Shown: positions 43,621 through 52,760, counted from the stretch's first letter. The stretch is 64,000 nucleotides of DNA from Haloterrigena sp. KLK7 (GCF_037914945.1 NZ_CP149787.1:3658001-3722000), one strand, 5' to 3'. Notes: generated by a model not told the origin, from the sequence alone. Numbers and translations: made by a program.

Positions 43621-45386
43621 GTCACCAGCCCTCGGAGCAACTCGAGCGTGTTCTCGGCCCCGCGGAAGAGCTCACCGAACAGGGCGTCGATACCGCCGAT
43701 TTCGGGCGCCATCCACGGCAACACGCCGACCACGAACAGGAAGCTCGCGATCATGCTCCCGATGTTGGTCAGCGCGACGATCATGATGAGTCGGAACAGC
43801 GGCACCTCGAACATGTCCGCGAAGGCCTCCTCGATCGGGCGCTCGGTGTCGTCGATGATCTGGTTCAACGTCTGGATGTCCCGGACGTTGACCGGCCGGT
43901 ACTTGAGTTCGACGTAGCCGGCGAACCAGCCCGGCGCCAGCAGCGGATTGATGCTCGTCAGCCAGGCGACCGCCCCGCCGACGCCGGCGCTGATCCAGCG
44001 CGCGCCGGCGAGACGGGCGAGCGTGAACGCGAAGAGTCCGTTGATCAGGAACCACGCCCCGAACAGCTGGAGCAGGAAGGTGTCCTGTACGCCCGCCATG
44101 ACCAACAGGAAGAAGAAGGCGACGAACCCGAGCGTGAGCAGGTAGCCGACGAGCTTCATCGGCGAGAACCGGCTGCTCGAGGTCGTCCCCGACAGCGACT
44201 CGAGCGAGGGGATCTCCGATGGGTTCTCGAGGTGGCGCTCGATGCCGGCCTTGTGTCCGGCGCCGACGACGGCGAGCACGTCGTAGCCCTGCTCGCGAAG
44301 CCGGTGGAGGTGGGTAGCGATGTAGGCGTCGCGTTCGTCGATCAGGGCGTTGGCCCCGCGCGGACTGAACTGACGGAACTCCTCCATCATCGCCGCGACG
44401 ACGTCACCGTCGGTCATCTCCTCGATATCGACCTCGTCGATCTCGTCGACGTCGCCGCTGACGGTATCGAGGAAGAGCCCGACGACGGCGCCGACGAGAA
44501 CGCCGACGCCGAGACCGGCCAGCAAGCCGACCGTCCCGCGGACCGCGTAGGTGCCGATACCCTCGAAGGCCCCCGCGGAGAACGGTCCGACGGAGACCTC
44601 CATCGCGACGAGCGCGAGACAGGCGGCGATTCCGACCCCGATCCCGGCGAGGATCCGTATCGTGAATCCGCCGGCGATGCCGTTCGATCTGCCGACCGAC
44701 TCGAGCGAGGGGAGAAAGAGGAGCCCGAGGAGGGCACCGCCGAGGGCGCCGGCGGTGACGGCGCCGGCGTACGCCAGCGTCGTCGAGCCGGTGAGCCCGA
44801 GCAACAGGAAGTCGCCCAGCCCGAACAGCGGCGCGAGGAACGCACCGAAGAGAAGGCCGAAAAGGGCGCCGCCGATGGCTCCGAACGAGAGGCCGATGGT
44901 TCGGGGATCGGTGACTCCCAGCGCGAGACCGCCGACCATCTTCAGCTTCTCGGTGAACGAGAGCCCGCGCCAGAACCGCTGGATCGTCACCTGAATGTCC
45001 CGGTCGACCAGCGCGACGCCGCTGCCGTTGCGTTCGGCGGCCTCGATGGCGGCGCGCATGTCCGCGCCGGGTTCGATGTCGAACTGGTCGCCGAGCCGCG
45101 ACTGGACGTAGGAGAGCATCCAGTAAGCCAGAAACTGGAAGACGGTGTTCCCCGAGAGGAGGTCGCCCGCCTCGATGTCGTCCGGCGCGCCGCCCTGCAT
45201 CTGGCGGTATCGGTTCTCGTCGAGTTCGACGGCGACGACGTCTGGCTGCTCGCGATCGATCGCCTCGTGGACGTCGTCGACGCTCGACTGCGAGACGTGG
45301 GCCGTCCCGAGAACGTGAACGGAGCCCTCTTCGTCACCCGGCGGATCGGGAGGCGCCGGCACGTCGGCGTCGCCTGCATCGCTCAT
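43617..45386 (-). CDS. TraB-family protein with membrane domain
   Basis: 589-aa protein. Residues 20-235 form the TraB/GumN domain (VHVLGTAHVSQSSVDDVHE with the metal-like G-T-x-H, VVAVELDENRYRQM, and VVGAGHKAGIERHLE further on at about residue 375). Large hydrophobic regions lie at about 170-310 and 400-580. The C-terminal IGSMIASFLFVVGVLPWM is typical of archaeal members. TraB was named for inhibiting peptide pheromones in enterococci, and the fold is that of EreA/ChaN/Tiki hydrolases. Coupling to an S2P suggests joint action on membrane peptides or proteins, which is inference. Confidence 0.9.
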   Translation of the reverse strand: MSDAGDADVPAPPDPPGDEEGSVHVLGTAHVSQSSVDDVHEAIDREQPDVVAVELDENRYRQMQGGAPDDIEAGDLLSGNTVFQFLAYWMLSYVQSRLGDQFDIEPGADMRAAIEAAERNGSGVALVDRDIQVTIQRFWRGLSFTEKLKMVGGLALGVTDPRTIGLSFGAIGGALFGLLFGAFLAPLFGLGDFLLLGLTGSTTLAYAGAVTAGALGGALLGLLFLPSLESVGRSNGIAGGFTIRILAGIGVGIAACLALVAMEVSVGPFSAGAFEGIGTYAVRGTVGLLAGLGVGVLVGAVVGLFLDTVSGDVDEIDEVDIEEMTDGDVVAAMMEEFRQFSPRGANALIDERDAYIATHLHRLREQGYDVLAVVGAGHKAGIERHLENPSEIPSLESLSGTTSSSRFSPMKLVGYLLTLGFVAFFFLLVMAGVQDTFLLQLFGAWFLINGLFAFTLARLAGARWISAGVGGAVAWLTSINPLLAPGWFAGYVELKYRPVNVRDIQTLNQIIDDTERPIEEAFADMFEVPLFRLIMIVALTNIGSMIASFLFVVGVLPWMAPEIGGIDALFGELFRGAENTLELLRGLVT

Positions 45387-45576
45387 TAGCGGATCAACTC
45401 GGCGACGACTTTTACCAGTATCGAAGCCGGGGGAAATAATAAATGCAATCGATTCTCCGTCGCATATAACGACTGCTCGCGCCGATCGGCGTTCGCGTCA
45501 CCGAGATCTGGCGCCCGCGTCAGTGCGGGCCGACGCGGCGACAAGAGTGACTGCGTTCGCCTCGAACGGACCATCG

Positions 45577-46020
45577 ATGACTGATCTCATCGAGACGCTC
45601 GTCGAGAACCGCGAGATGGTCCAACCCAATCACGCCAATATGCTCGACACGGCCCACGGCGGAAACGTGATGAAGTGGATGGACGAGGTCGGCGCCATGT
45701 CCGCGATGCTGTTCTCCGGCGAAACCTGCGTGACGGCCCGCGTCAACCAGATGAACTTCCGGCGGCCGATCCACGTCGGTGACACCGCCTATATCACGGC
45801 CTACGTCTACGACACCGGGACCTCGAGCGTGAAGGTCCGGCTGGTCGCCGAGCGCGAGGATCTGCGGACGCGAGAGCGGGAGACGACGACGGAATCCTAC
45901 TTCGTTTACGTCGCGATCGACGACGAGAAGCGTCCGACGGCGGTGCCCGACCTGACCGTCGACAGCGAGCAGGGGGCGGCGCTACGACGGGCGGCCCTCG
46001 AGGGGGACGGCGACCGCTGA
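45577..46020 (+). CDS. Acyl-CoA thioesterase, hot-dog fold
   Basis: 147-aa thioesterase of the YciA/ACOT type. It has MVQPNHANMLDTAHGGNVMK with the catalytic Asn/Asp region, MDEVGAMSAMLFSGETCVTA, and NQMNFRRPIHVGDTAYITAY. The ATG at 45577 (MTDLIETLVEN) is preferred to an upstream 45523 start in unconserved sequence. Hydrolyses acyl-CoA; chain length unknown. Confidence 0.92.
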   Translation: MTDLIETLVENREMVQPNHANMLDTAHGGNVMKWMDEVGAMSAMLFSGETCVTARVNQMNFRRPIHVGDTAYITAYVYDTGTSSVKVRLVAEREDLRTRERETTTESYFVYVAIDDEKRPTAVPDLTVDSEQGAALRRAALEGDGDR

Positions 46021-46323
46021 TCGAGAGCGGCGGAAACGGGACGCGAGACGGGTCGGCGCGCTTCGGCGATCGATCGGTTCCGATCGACTCCGCGGCGATG
46101 GCGACGGCCTACATCCGCGACCGGGGTGTCGGTCGTCGGCCGTCGTTCACCGGTCGTCGTTCGCCGATTACGTTCACTGATCGTCGTTCGCCGAGCCCGG
46201 TCGCCGATTCCGGCTACCGGTCGCTCGAGAACGCGGTCGACCGACTGGATCGACGGACACGTCTCTCGGACCTGAGATCGTGCGCAGAGCCGATTCGTTC
46301 GAGCGGCGAAAACGGACGGCGCC

Positions 46324-46563
46324 TCAGTTCGCGTCGCTATCGCCGTCTCCCGACAGCGGACCGAAGTCCCGTTCTCTGGCCGTTTCGAGGGCGACCGTCG
46401 CCGTCTCGCGGGTGTCGGCGATGGTCGCACCGGCCATCGCGCCGACCGCGCCGCCGGTGCTCGCGGCGTTTCGACTGAAGACGGAACCGATCGCGGCGCC
46501 GACGGCCGCGCCGATCGCGGCGTACCGGGCCCGGAGCAAGACGTGCTTGATTCGTTCTTTCAT
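46324..46563 (-). CDS. Small glycine-zipper protein
   Basis: 79-aa protein beginning MKERIKHVLLRARYAAIGAA. A G-x3-G-x3-A pattern (AAIGAAVGAAIGSVFS, then STGGAVGAMAGATIAD) predicts two tightly packed helices, as in glycine-zipper membrane or surface proteins. The acidic tail is SGDGDSDAN. The start is fixed at 46563 because a strong TATA box (ATATTTAT, 46589-46596) lies 27-30 bp upstream, giving a leaderless mRNA. The longer frame to 46638 would run through that box. Confidence 0.75.
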   Translation of the reverse strand: MKERIKHVLLRARYAAIGAAVGAAIGSVFSRNAASTGGAVGAMAGATIADTRETATVALETARERDFGPLSGDGDSDAN

Positions 46564-46699
46564 AGTACTCTGTTCGTGACTGTAACTCATAAATATGTCT
46601 CTCGACGGCGCGATTTGCGGAATCGGCGATCCGGGCACGATCAGGGGAGACTCGAGGCCAGTCCGAAGATTTCACACCGAACGGTCGCCGGTCGCGCCG

Positions 46700-47479
46700 C
46701 TACAGCAGCGTCGCGACGTCGGCCAGCGACTCGAGGACGTGATCGGGCTGGACGTCGGCCGTCTCGAGGTCGCCCCGGTCGGTCACGCCGGTCAACACGA
46801 GCGCGGTCGTCATGCCGGCCCGTTCCCCCAGCGCGATGTCGGTGTTGAGCCGGTCGCCGACGACCAGCGTTCGGTCGGGAGCGGCGTTCAGCCGATCCAT
46901 CGCCGCGGCGGCGGCGATCGACGAGGGTTTCCCGAGGATCGCGTCGGGTTCCCGGCCGGCGACGGCCTCCATCGCGGCGAGGATCGCCCCCGAACCGGGG
47001 ATCTCGCCGTCGTCGATCGGGATCGTCGCGTCCGGATCGGTTCCGTAGAAGGGCACGTCGCCCTCGAGGGCCCGCAGGGACTCCCAGAGCGTGTCGAAGG
47101 AGAACTCCCGGTCGAACGATCCGAGCACGACGTCCGCCGCGTCGGGATCGTCGGTCAGCCCGACGGCCGAGTCCTCGAGGATGGTCCGGAGCCGATCGCT
47201 GCCGACGAGATAGACCGTCGCGTCGGGATACGTCGTCGCGAGGTACTCCGCCGAGACCGTCGCCGAGGTGAGGACGGTCGCCGGATCGACGTCGATCCCG
47301 TGGGGCTCGAGTTTCGTCCCGTAGTGATCGCTGCCCCGCGTCGGGTTGTTCGAGAACAGGAGTCGATCGATGCCGGCGTCTTCGAGAGCCCGGAGACCGT
47401 CGGTAACGTTCGGGAGCAACTCCTCACCGCGGACGACGGTGCCGTCGACGTCGAGGATCGCCGCCTCGTAGTCGGTCAT
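46700..47479 (-). CDS. HAD-superfamily hydrolase, NagD-like phosphatase
   Basis: 259-aa class IIA HAD phosphatase. Motif I AAILDVDGTVVRGEELLP with nucleophile Asp10, motif II LLFSNNPTRG, the C2 cap between residues 75 and 175, motif III ILGKPS, and motif IV VVGDRLNTDIALG. Substrate class is small sugar or nucleotide phosphates. ATG 47479; the next gene upstream is 63 bp away in the same direction. Confidence 0.93.
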   Translation of the reverse strand: MTDYEAAILDVDGTVVRGEELLPNVTDGLRALEDAGIDRLLFSNNPTRGSDHYGTKLEPHGIDVDPATVLTSATVSAEYLATTYPDATVYLVGSDRLRTILEDSAVGLTDDPDAADVVLGSFDREFSFDTLWESLRALEGDVPFYGTDPDATIPIDDGEIPGSGAILAAMEAVAGREPDAILGKPSSIAAAAAMDRLNAAPDRTLVVGDRLNTDIALGERAGMTTALVLTGVTDRGDLETADVQPDHVLESLADVATLL

Positions 47480-47542
47480 CGGCCGGGACTACGTCCGGCC
47501 GGCGATTGAGTGTTGGGATGGTCCGCGGTCGAGTGACGACGG

Positions 47543-47962
47543 TCAGTTCGATCGCTCGAGTTCGAGTTCCAGGTCCGACGTCTCGAGTCCGGCGGCGTCG
47601 GCCCGCTCGTTGGACTCGATCAGGCGATCCAGTTTCGCCTCGAACTCCGCTTCGGAGAGTTCGCCGTCGGCGTATCGCTCCTGCAGTCTCGTGACGGGAT
47701 CGCTCGCGGACGCCGTGGTCTCGGATTCGGACTCGGCCCCGACGGCGTTCCGTTCGGCCGCGCGATCGGCGTCGGCTCGCTCGTCGCGGCGGGTGAGATA
47801 CCAGATCAGGAACGTGCTGACCACGAACAGCGCCGTGATTCCGAGTGCCCACAGCGGTCCCGCCAGTAGCAGGGCGGCGACGATCACGACGTCGGCCAGG
47901 ACGAACTTGATGGCGAAGATTTCCGTGAGATTGTAGCTTCGGCCGCCGCTCTCGCTGCCCAT
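47543..47962 (-). CDS. SHOCT-domain membrane protein
   Basis: 139-aa protein with two hydrophobic helices at about residues 15-35 and 40-56 (LADVVIVAALLLAGPLWALG and ITALFVVSTFLIWYL), an acidic linker, and a C-terminal SHOCT motif (DPVTRLQERYADGELSEAEF followed by E-A-K-L-D-R-L). SHOCT modules are short oligomerisation helices found in membrane proteins of unknown role. Start at ATG 47962; the open frame beyond it to 48610 is antisense to the next gene. Confidence 0.88.
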   Translation of the reverse strand: MGSESGGRSYNLTEIFAIKFVLADVVIVAALLLAGPLWALGITALFVVSTFLIWYLTRRDERADADRAAERNAVGAESESETTASASDPVTRLQERYADGELSEAEFEAKLDRLIESNERADAAGLETSDLELELERSN

Positions 47963-48142
47963 ACGTGACAGTTGGGTGTCGTTCGAAATAACTGTGCGGG
48001 ACTGGCGGACGAGCGCTCTCGCGTCCCGGACTGTCGCGCGGTTCGAATCGGCGGTCGTCGGTACCGGGCGACACCGCGTCGAGAGGGAAATCGGTCTCTC
48101 GCCGGGACAACCCACATCACGCTGTCGAACGAACGGTCGGGT

Positions 48143-48592
48143 ATGACGCTCGATACCGAGGCTCCCGATCCCCCCGCGCTCCGGGGACCGCAAGATCCGG
48201 GTGACTACGACGCCGTCGACGAACCCGAGGAGCGAACCGGCGACGACACGTACCGCGAGGACCTGGCCGACCTGCTCGAGGCGGGCGCCTGGGCGGACGC
48301 CTTCGACGACTGGGCCGACCGGACCGACCTGTCCGACGCGGCGTTTCGGGTCGTCCGCGAGGAAGGGTTGCTCCGCCGACTCGACTTCTACTGGAATCCG
48401 GCGGCCGAGGACGTCGGCTACCGCGTTCCACCGGTCCCCGAGGACCTGTTCGCGGCCCGCGAGACCCCCGAGTCGGACGACGTCGAGGACGTCGAAGAGG
48501 AGTTGGACGACCTCGCGCGGACGGTCAGCGAAGTGCTCGAGAACGATTACATCCACCGGGGGAGCGAGGAGTTCGGGTACGATTGGGAGTGA
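48143..48592 (+). CDS. Conserved haloarchaeal protein, paralogue of 49978-50442
   Basis: 149-aa acidic soluble protein. It shares with the gene at 49978 the block R-E-D/E-L-x3-L-E-x-G-A-W-x2-A-F-D-x-W, then x2-D/R-T-D-L and a later F-W/Y-W-x5-D-x-V-G-Y. The two are clearly paralogues of about 150 aa. No catalytic motif; the invariant Trp, Asp and Tyr residues suggest a small helical fold. It is divergent from the SHOCT gene and followed 56 bp later by an M20 peptidase gene. Confidence 0.8.
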   Translation: MTLDTEAPDPPALRGPQDPGDYDAVDEPEERTGDDTYREDLADLLEAGAWADAFDDWADRTDLSDAAFRVVREEGLLRRLDFYWNPAAEDVGYRVPPVPEDLFAARETPESDDVEDVEEELDDLARTVSEVLENDYIHRGSEEFGYDWE

Positions 48593-48648
48593 CTCGATCC
48601 GTGTACGCAAGGCCGAGGGTTTAGCCGTCCAGAACCGACCGAGCGAGT

Positions 48649-49911
48649 ATGCACGACGGCCGGGACCCGATCGAGCCGGTACGGTATCTGGCGGACACCC
48701 CCGGAGAACTGCTCGAAACGACCCGCCGAATCGTGGCGGCGGACACCCGGAATCCGCCCGGGGACACGAAACCGCTCGTCGACTGGCTCGTCGACGAGTT
48801 CGAGTCGCTGGGGTTCGACTGCGAGCGGTTCGGCGTCGATCCGATGAAACCGAACGTCGTCGCGACGATCCCCGGCGCCGACGACTTCACGCTCCTGTAC
48901 AACGGTCACGTCGATACGGTTCCGTTCGACGCCGCGGAGTGGGAGCGCGATCCGCTCGGCGAGGTGGACGGCGACCGCCTGTACGGCCGCGGAACGACCG
49001 ATATGAAGGGCGCGATCGGGGCGATGCTGCAGGTCGCCCGCGCCTACGCGCACACCGACACCGAGCCGCCGGTGACCCTGCAGTTCGCCCTCGTGAGCGA
49101 CGAGGAGGTCTGGGGCGACATCGGACTGGCCGACCGACTGGCGGACGAGCGACTGGATCCCGACGCCTGTATCGTCGGCGAGGCGACCGGTCGGACCGAC
49201 GTCAACTCGATCGCGGTCGGCGACCGGAGCTACGTCTGGCCGACGATCGAGTACGCGGGCCGGGCCGCCCACGGGTCGCGACCGATGCTCGGCGAGAACG
49301 CGATCGATCAGCTCTACGAGGTGCTGCAGGTCTGTCGCCGACGTCTCCGGGAGTTCGACGTACCGACGGACGGGATCGACGACGAGATCCTCGACGAGAG
49401 CGTCGCGTACTACGCCCGGTATCTGGACGCGGCGTCCGCCAGCGCGCTGTTCTACTCGCCGACAGTCAATCTCGGTCGGTTCTCCGGCGGTGACGCGGTC
49501 AACACCGTTCCCTCGAGCGCCCGGGCCGACCTCGACGTCCGCGTGTTGCCGACGGTCGAGCCAGAAGCGATCGTCTCGCGGATTCGCGACTGTCTCGACG
49601 ACCGGGCAGCCGCGACGCTCACGGACATCACGTGGTCGGAGGGCTCGTACACGGATCCGGAGTCCGCGATCGTCCGCGCGACGACCGACGTCGTCGACGA
49701 TGTCGTTCCGACGCCGGTCTACCGCCGATTCGCGACGGGCGGCGGCGACGCCCAGGTCTTTCGGGAGGCCGGCGTTCCGACGGTCGAGTTCGCGACCGGA
49801 ACGGGGACGGCGCACGCGGTCGACGAGTACACGACCGCGGACAAACTCCTGCAAAACGCGACCGCGTACGCTCGAGTGCCGTTCGCGATCGATCGGGAAC
49901 GCAGCGGGTGA
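48649..49911 (+). CDS. M20-family metallopeptidase (ArgE/DapE type)
   Basis: 420-aa zinc amidohydrolase. Metal ligands appear as LLYNGHVDTVPFD, LYGRGTTDMKGAIGAMLQVA (bridging Asp), VSDEEVWGDIG (catalytic/ligand Glu pair), IVGEATGRTD and the late His in ATGTGTAHAVDEY. The central dimerisation domain contains YAGRAAHGSRP. The family deacylates N-acyl amino acids or cleaves succinyl-diaminopimelate; substrate unresolved. It is bracketed by the two paralogous small proteins. Confidence 0.93.
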   Translation: MHDGRDPIEPVRYLADTPGELLETTRRIVAADTRNPPGDTKPLVDWLVDEFESLGFDCERFGVDPMKPNVVATIPGADDFTLLYNGHVDTVPFDAAEWERDPLGEVDGDRLYGRGTTDMKGAIGAMLQVARAYAHTDTEPPVTLQFALVSDEEVWGDIGLADRLADERLDPDACIVGEATGRTDVNSIAVGDRSYVWPTIEYAGRAAHGSRPMLGENAIDQLYEVLQVCRRRLREFDVPTDGIDDEILDESVAYYARYLDAASASALFYSPTVNLGRFSGGDAVNTVPSSARADLDVRVLPTVEPEAIVSRIRDCLDDRAAATLTDITWSEGSYTDPESAIVRATTDVVDDVVPTPVYRRFATGGGDAQVFREAGVPTVEFATGTGTAHAVDEYTTADKLLQNATAYARVPFAIDRERSG

Positions 49912-49977
49912 CGTCCGATCCTCGCCTTCCGACCGGAGGTGGGAATTCTTATCCGCGGACCCGCCCTACGTCCGCGT

Positions 49978-50442
49978 ATGACACTCGAGGTCGAACCCCC
50001 CGAGCCGCCGGAGCTGGACTTCGTCGACCCGAACGAGTACGAGGACGCGACGATCAGCGCCGACGGGGACGTCGACTACCGCCGCGAGGAGCTCCAGGAG
50101 TTCCTCGAGACGGGCGCCTGGGAGGAAGCGTTCGACGAGTGGCGCGAGGACACCGATCTCGAGGAACGGGAGTACGAGATCGCCCGGGAGTTGGATCTCT
50201 TCGCCGGTTTCGACTTCTTCTGGGACGACTTCGCCGACAGAGTCGGCTACCACGCGCCCGGCATTCCGGAGGACTGGCAGGCCCGGGAGTACCACCCCGA
50301 CCTCGACACGTGGGGAACCGTCTCCTCGATCAACGCCGAACTGACCGAATTCGGACAGATCGTCTCGGTGACCCTCAAGGAGGAGTACGTCGACTGGGAG
50401 GCCGAGTACGAACCGCCGGAGGACCTCCCGGACTTCGATTGA
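49978..50442 (+). CDS. Conserved haloarchaeal protein, paralogue of 48143-48592
   Basis: 154-aa acidic protein starting MTLEVEPPEPPELDFVDPNE. The shared core with its paralogue is REELQEFLETGAWEEAFDEW, then FDFFWDDFADRVGYHAPGIP. The start at 49978 gives the same MTL-E-x-E-x-P-x-P-P opening as the first copy (MTLDTEAPDPP). Function not recognised; both copies read in the same direction as the M20 gene between them. Confidence 0.82.
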   Translation: MTLEVEPPEPPELDFVDPNEYEDATISADGDVDYRREELQEFLETGAWEEAFDEWREDTDLEEREYEIARELDLFAGFDFFWDDFADRVGYHAPGIPEDWQAREYHPDLDTWGTVSSINAELTEFGQIVSVTLKEEYVDWEAEYEPPEDLPDFD

Positions 50443-50526
50443 CGAGCGCGGCCGTCGCGACCGCACTCTCGAGCGTGGCAGGAAAGCGCGCGAGCGACTG
50501 AACTACTGACCGACCGACCCGGCGAG

Positions 50527-50667
50527 CTATGCCCGGGCGACCGCGATGTTTCTCGTCCGCCCGCCGCACTCGGGACAGGACTCGAGCGAGTCGGTCATCT
50601 CTCGGTAGCCACACTCACTACACTCGTAGTACGATCGGTCCGGCGCGTGTGGGGCGGGATGCACCAT
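50527..50667 (-). CDS. Rubrerythrin-like zinc-ribbon microprotein
   Basis: 46-aa protein: MVHPAPHAPDRSYYECSECG followed by a second knuckle ESCPECGGRTRNIAVARA. Two CxxC pairs (C16-x2-C19, C31-x2-C34) form a zinc ribbon or rubredoxin-like site. Haloarchaeal genomes often carry several such proteins annotated as rubrerythrin-like. The start at 50667 is chosen because the conserved family N-terminus begins there; a CTTTTTC element lies about 25-30 bp upstream. Confidence 0.82.
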   Translation of the reverse strand: MVHPAPHAPDRSYYECSECGYREMTDSLESCPECGGRTRNIAVARA

Positions 50668-51176
50668 AGTGGAATGAGATGACTTACCACGAAAAAGCGT
50701 TGTGCTGGGACAGTTAGTACGACCTTCTACAATCATACTTGGGTAGACATCCTATAATATTGATCGTACGCCCAATTATTCTCGACATCGGGGGAGCCAG
50801 AGATGAGAGAGTTCGACGCCCGAATTCCGTTCCGTTCGGCGGAATCTCGAGACGGTCGTGGGGTCATACTCGAGCCCGTCCCGTCTTCGAACGTCCACCT
50901 TCCCAGCAATCGCGGGGAGAACACGGTTTTATCGACCCGTTCGTATTCTCGGTCGGGATCGACGATACGCGAGTCGGAACGAAACGACCTCGAGAGCAAT
51001 TCTCGCGCGGGTGATCCTCGCGCGTTCGTCTCCCGAGTGGGGACCGCAACGACCGCGCGAATCGGACCGATCTGTTCCTCGCACCACCGAGACACCATCG
51101 ACGGCCGAACCGCCCTCCTCGAGTCCGAAATCGGTGGGTATTCGTCGGTCGTTCGGCTATCCCCGATAGACCCCAC
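50668..51176. other. Intergenic region between zinc-ribbon and MFS genes
   Basis: 509 bp between divergent genes. A+T-rich TCCTATAATATTGATCG at about 50751-50767 is the strongest promoter-like element. Several frames are open (for example rightward 50803-51231) but their Ser/Arg-rich translations and overlap with the MFS start argue against them. No gene is supported. Confidence 0.5.
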
Positions 51177-52397
51177 ATGGCGCTTCGCGAGACGGTCGAC
51201 CGGCTTCGCGGCTTCGACGTCCTCGTCCTGACGGCCGCCATCTGGTTTCTCGCGAAGTTCCTCCGCTACGCCTTCCCGCCGCTGTTCGACTCGTTTCAGG
51301 CGAGCTACGGCGTCTCGAACGCGGTGCTCGGGACCGCCTACACCGGGCTGATGCTCGTCTACGCGGCCATGCAGTTTCCCTCCGGCGTGCTCGCGGACCG
51401 CTTCGGCTCGGTGGGCGTCATCACCGCGGGCGTCGTCGTCGCGGCCGTCGCCGCGCTCGCGCTGGTCGTCGACTCGCCGTTCCTCGTCCTCGTCGGCGCG
51501 ATGCTCGTCATGGGCGCCGGCACCGGGGCACACAAGACCGTCGCCGTTCGACTGCTGTCGCGCGCCTATCCCGCGCGGACGGGCCGGGCGCTCGGCGTGC
51601 TCGACACGTTCGGCGCGTTCGGCGGCGTCGTCGCACCGGCCGTGATCGTCGCCGTGGCGAGCGTCCCGTTCGCGCTGGGCGAGAGCTGGCGGCTGCTCTT
51701 CCTGGGCGCCGGACTCCTCGGACTCGCCCTCGGCGCGACGTTCCGGGTACGCGTTCCCCGACGGCTGCCGGACGACTCCGCGGGCGATGCCGCCACGGCC
51801 GCCGTCTCGGCCGGCGGCATCGGTCAGTACACGACGCTCCTCCGGGACCGGCGGTTCGCGGTGTTCGCGCTGGTGACGGTGCTGTTCTCGTTCACCTACA
51901 ACGGGTTCGTCGCGTTCGCCCCGCTCTATCTCACGCAGGAGGCGGGACTGACCGACGCGACGGCGGGATTCCTCTACAGCGCCCTCTTCCTCGCGAGCCT
52001 GGTCCAGCTCGTCACCGGCGACCTCAGCGACCGGATCGGGCGACTCCCGATCATCGTCGGCACGCTCGGGCTGGCGTCGGTCGCGATGACCGCCTTCATC
52101 GCGCTGACCGGGACGGCCGGACCGCTGGTCCTGGGCGCGACGCTGATCTCGGTCGGCATCGGCTCCCACGGCTTTCGGCCCGTGCGAGGGGCCTACCTGA
52201 TGTCGACGATCCCCGACGACGTCGCCGGCGGCGGCCTCGGCGTCGTCCGGACGCTGTTGATGGCCGCGGGGGCGATCGCTCCCGCGATCGTCGGCACACT
52301 CTCGGAAACCGCCGGTTTCCGGCCCGCCTTCGCCCTTCTCGCGGCGTCGGTCGCCGCCGCCACGGCGCTCGGCGCCGTGCTCTGGCTGCTCGAGTAG
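51177..52397 (+). CDS. Major facilitator superfamily transporter
   Basis: 406-aa protein with twelve hydrophobic segments. The MFS loop 2-3 motif is present as PSGVLADRFGSVGVITAG and its second-half copy as VTGDLSDRIGRLPIIVG. The first helix reads FDVLVLTAAIWFLAKFLRYA. The substrate is not evident; the general pattern is that of archaeal small-molecule/H+ antiporters. The start ATG at 51177 lies at the point where codon bias begins. Confidence 0.93.
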   Translation: MALRETVDRLRGFDVLVLTAAIWFLAKFLRYAFPPLFDSFQASYGVSNAVLGTAYTGLMLVYAAMQFPSGVLADRFGSVGVITAGVVVAAVAALALVVDSPFLVLVGAMLVMGAGTGAHKTVAVRLLSRAYPARTGRALGVLDTFGAFGGVVAPAVIVAVASVPFALGESWRLLFLGAGLLGLALGATFRVRVPRRLPDDSAGDAATAAVSAGGIGQYTTLLRDRRFAVFALVTVLFSFTYNGFVAFAPLYLTQEAGLTDATAGFLYSALFLASLVQLVTGDLSDRIGRLPIIVGTLGLASVAMTAFIALTGTAGPLVLGATLISVGIGSHGFRPVRGAYLMSTIPDDVAGGGLGVVRTLLMAAGAIAPAIVGTLSETAGFRPAFALLAASVAAATALGAVLWLLE

Positions 52398-52405
52398 TCG
52401 ACTTC

Positions 52406-52418
52406 GATGACAGTCATC
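52406..52418. promoter_or_regulatory. Short inverted repeat between MFS and zinc-ribbon genes
   Basis: GATGAC-A-GTCATC lies 8 bp after the MFS stop and 52 bp before the zinc-ribbon ATG. It is small; it may be a regulator half-site pair or part of a 3' end. The decamer ATGACAGTCA within it recurs exactly at the start codon at 52471. Confidence 0.3.
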
Positions 52419-52470
52419 ACCCCTGTTTACCGTGGAAAGAGTTAACGTACCTCGGTGCAAATGTTGACAC

Positions 52471-52602
52471 ATGACAGTCACCGACCAGCTCGAGTACGAG
52501 TGCGTCGCGTGCGGACACCGCGAGACGGTCGCCGACGCGCTCGTCAGCACCTGTCGGCGATGCGGGGGCGAGATGCGAAACGTCGAACCGATCCGGGAGT
52601 AA
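52471..52602 (+). CDS. Second zinc-ribbon microprotein
   Basis: 43-aa protein: MTVTDQLEYECVACGHRETV, then DALVSTCRRCGGEMRNVEPI. Two CxxC pairs (C11-x2-C14, C28-x2-C31), with the same Tyr-x-C-x2-C and C-G-G-x-x-R-N-V/I pattern as the leftward gene at 50527, so the two are related. It lies 73 bp downstream of the MFS stop. A GTTAACGTAC element about 30 bp upstream may serve as its promoter. Confidence 0.75.
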   Translation: MTVTDQLEYECVACGHRETVADALVSTCRRCGGEMRNVEPIRE

Positions 52603-52760
52603 CGAGCGACCACCAGATCCCGTACGGCGGGCGCCAGCGCCGTTTTTTCGCCAGTTCCGTCGCGTAGCGTCGCTGTCCGCGAACGCGATACGTCTCCCGA
52701 GTGACCGATACCGTCCTCGAGAACGGGACGACGATTCGAGTCGAGCGAAAGCGCGATCCC

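Noticed and set aside
50733-52613. 626-aa leftward open frame opposite the MFS gene
   Set aside because: Its translation is Arg/Gly/Asp/Gln-rich without domains and mirrors the G+C-rich codon structure of the MFS gene on the other strand, whose twelve helices and motifs are clear.
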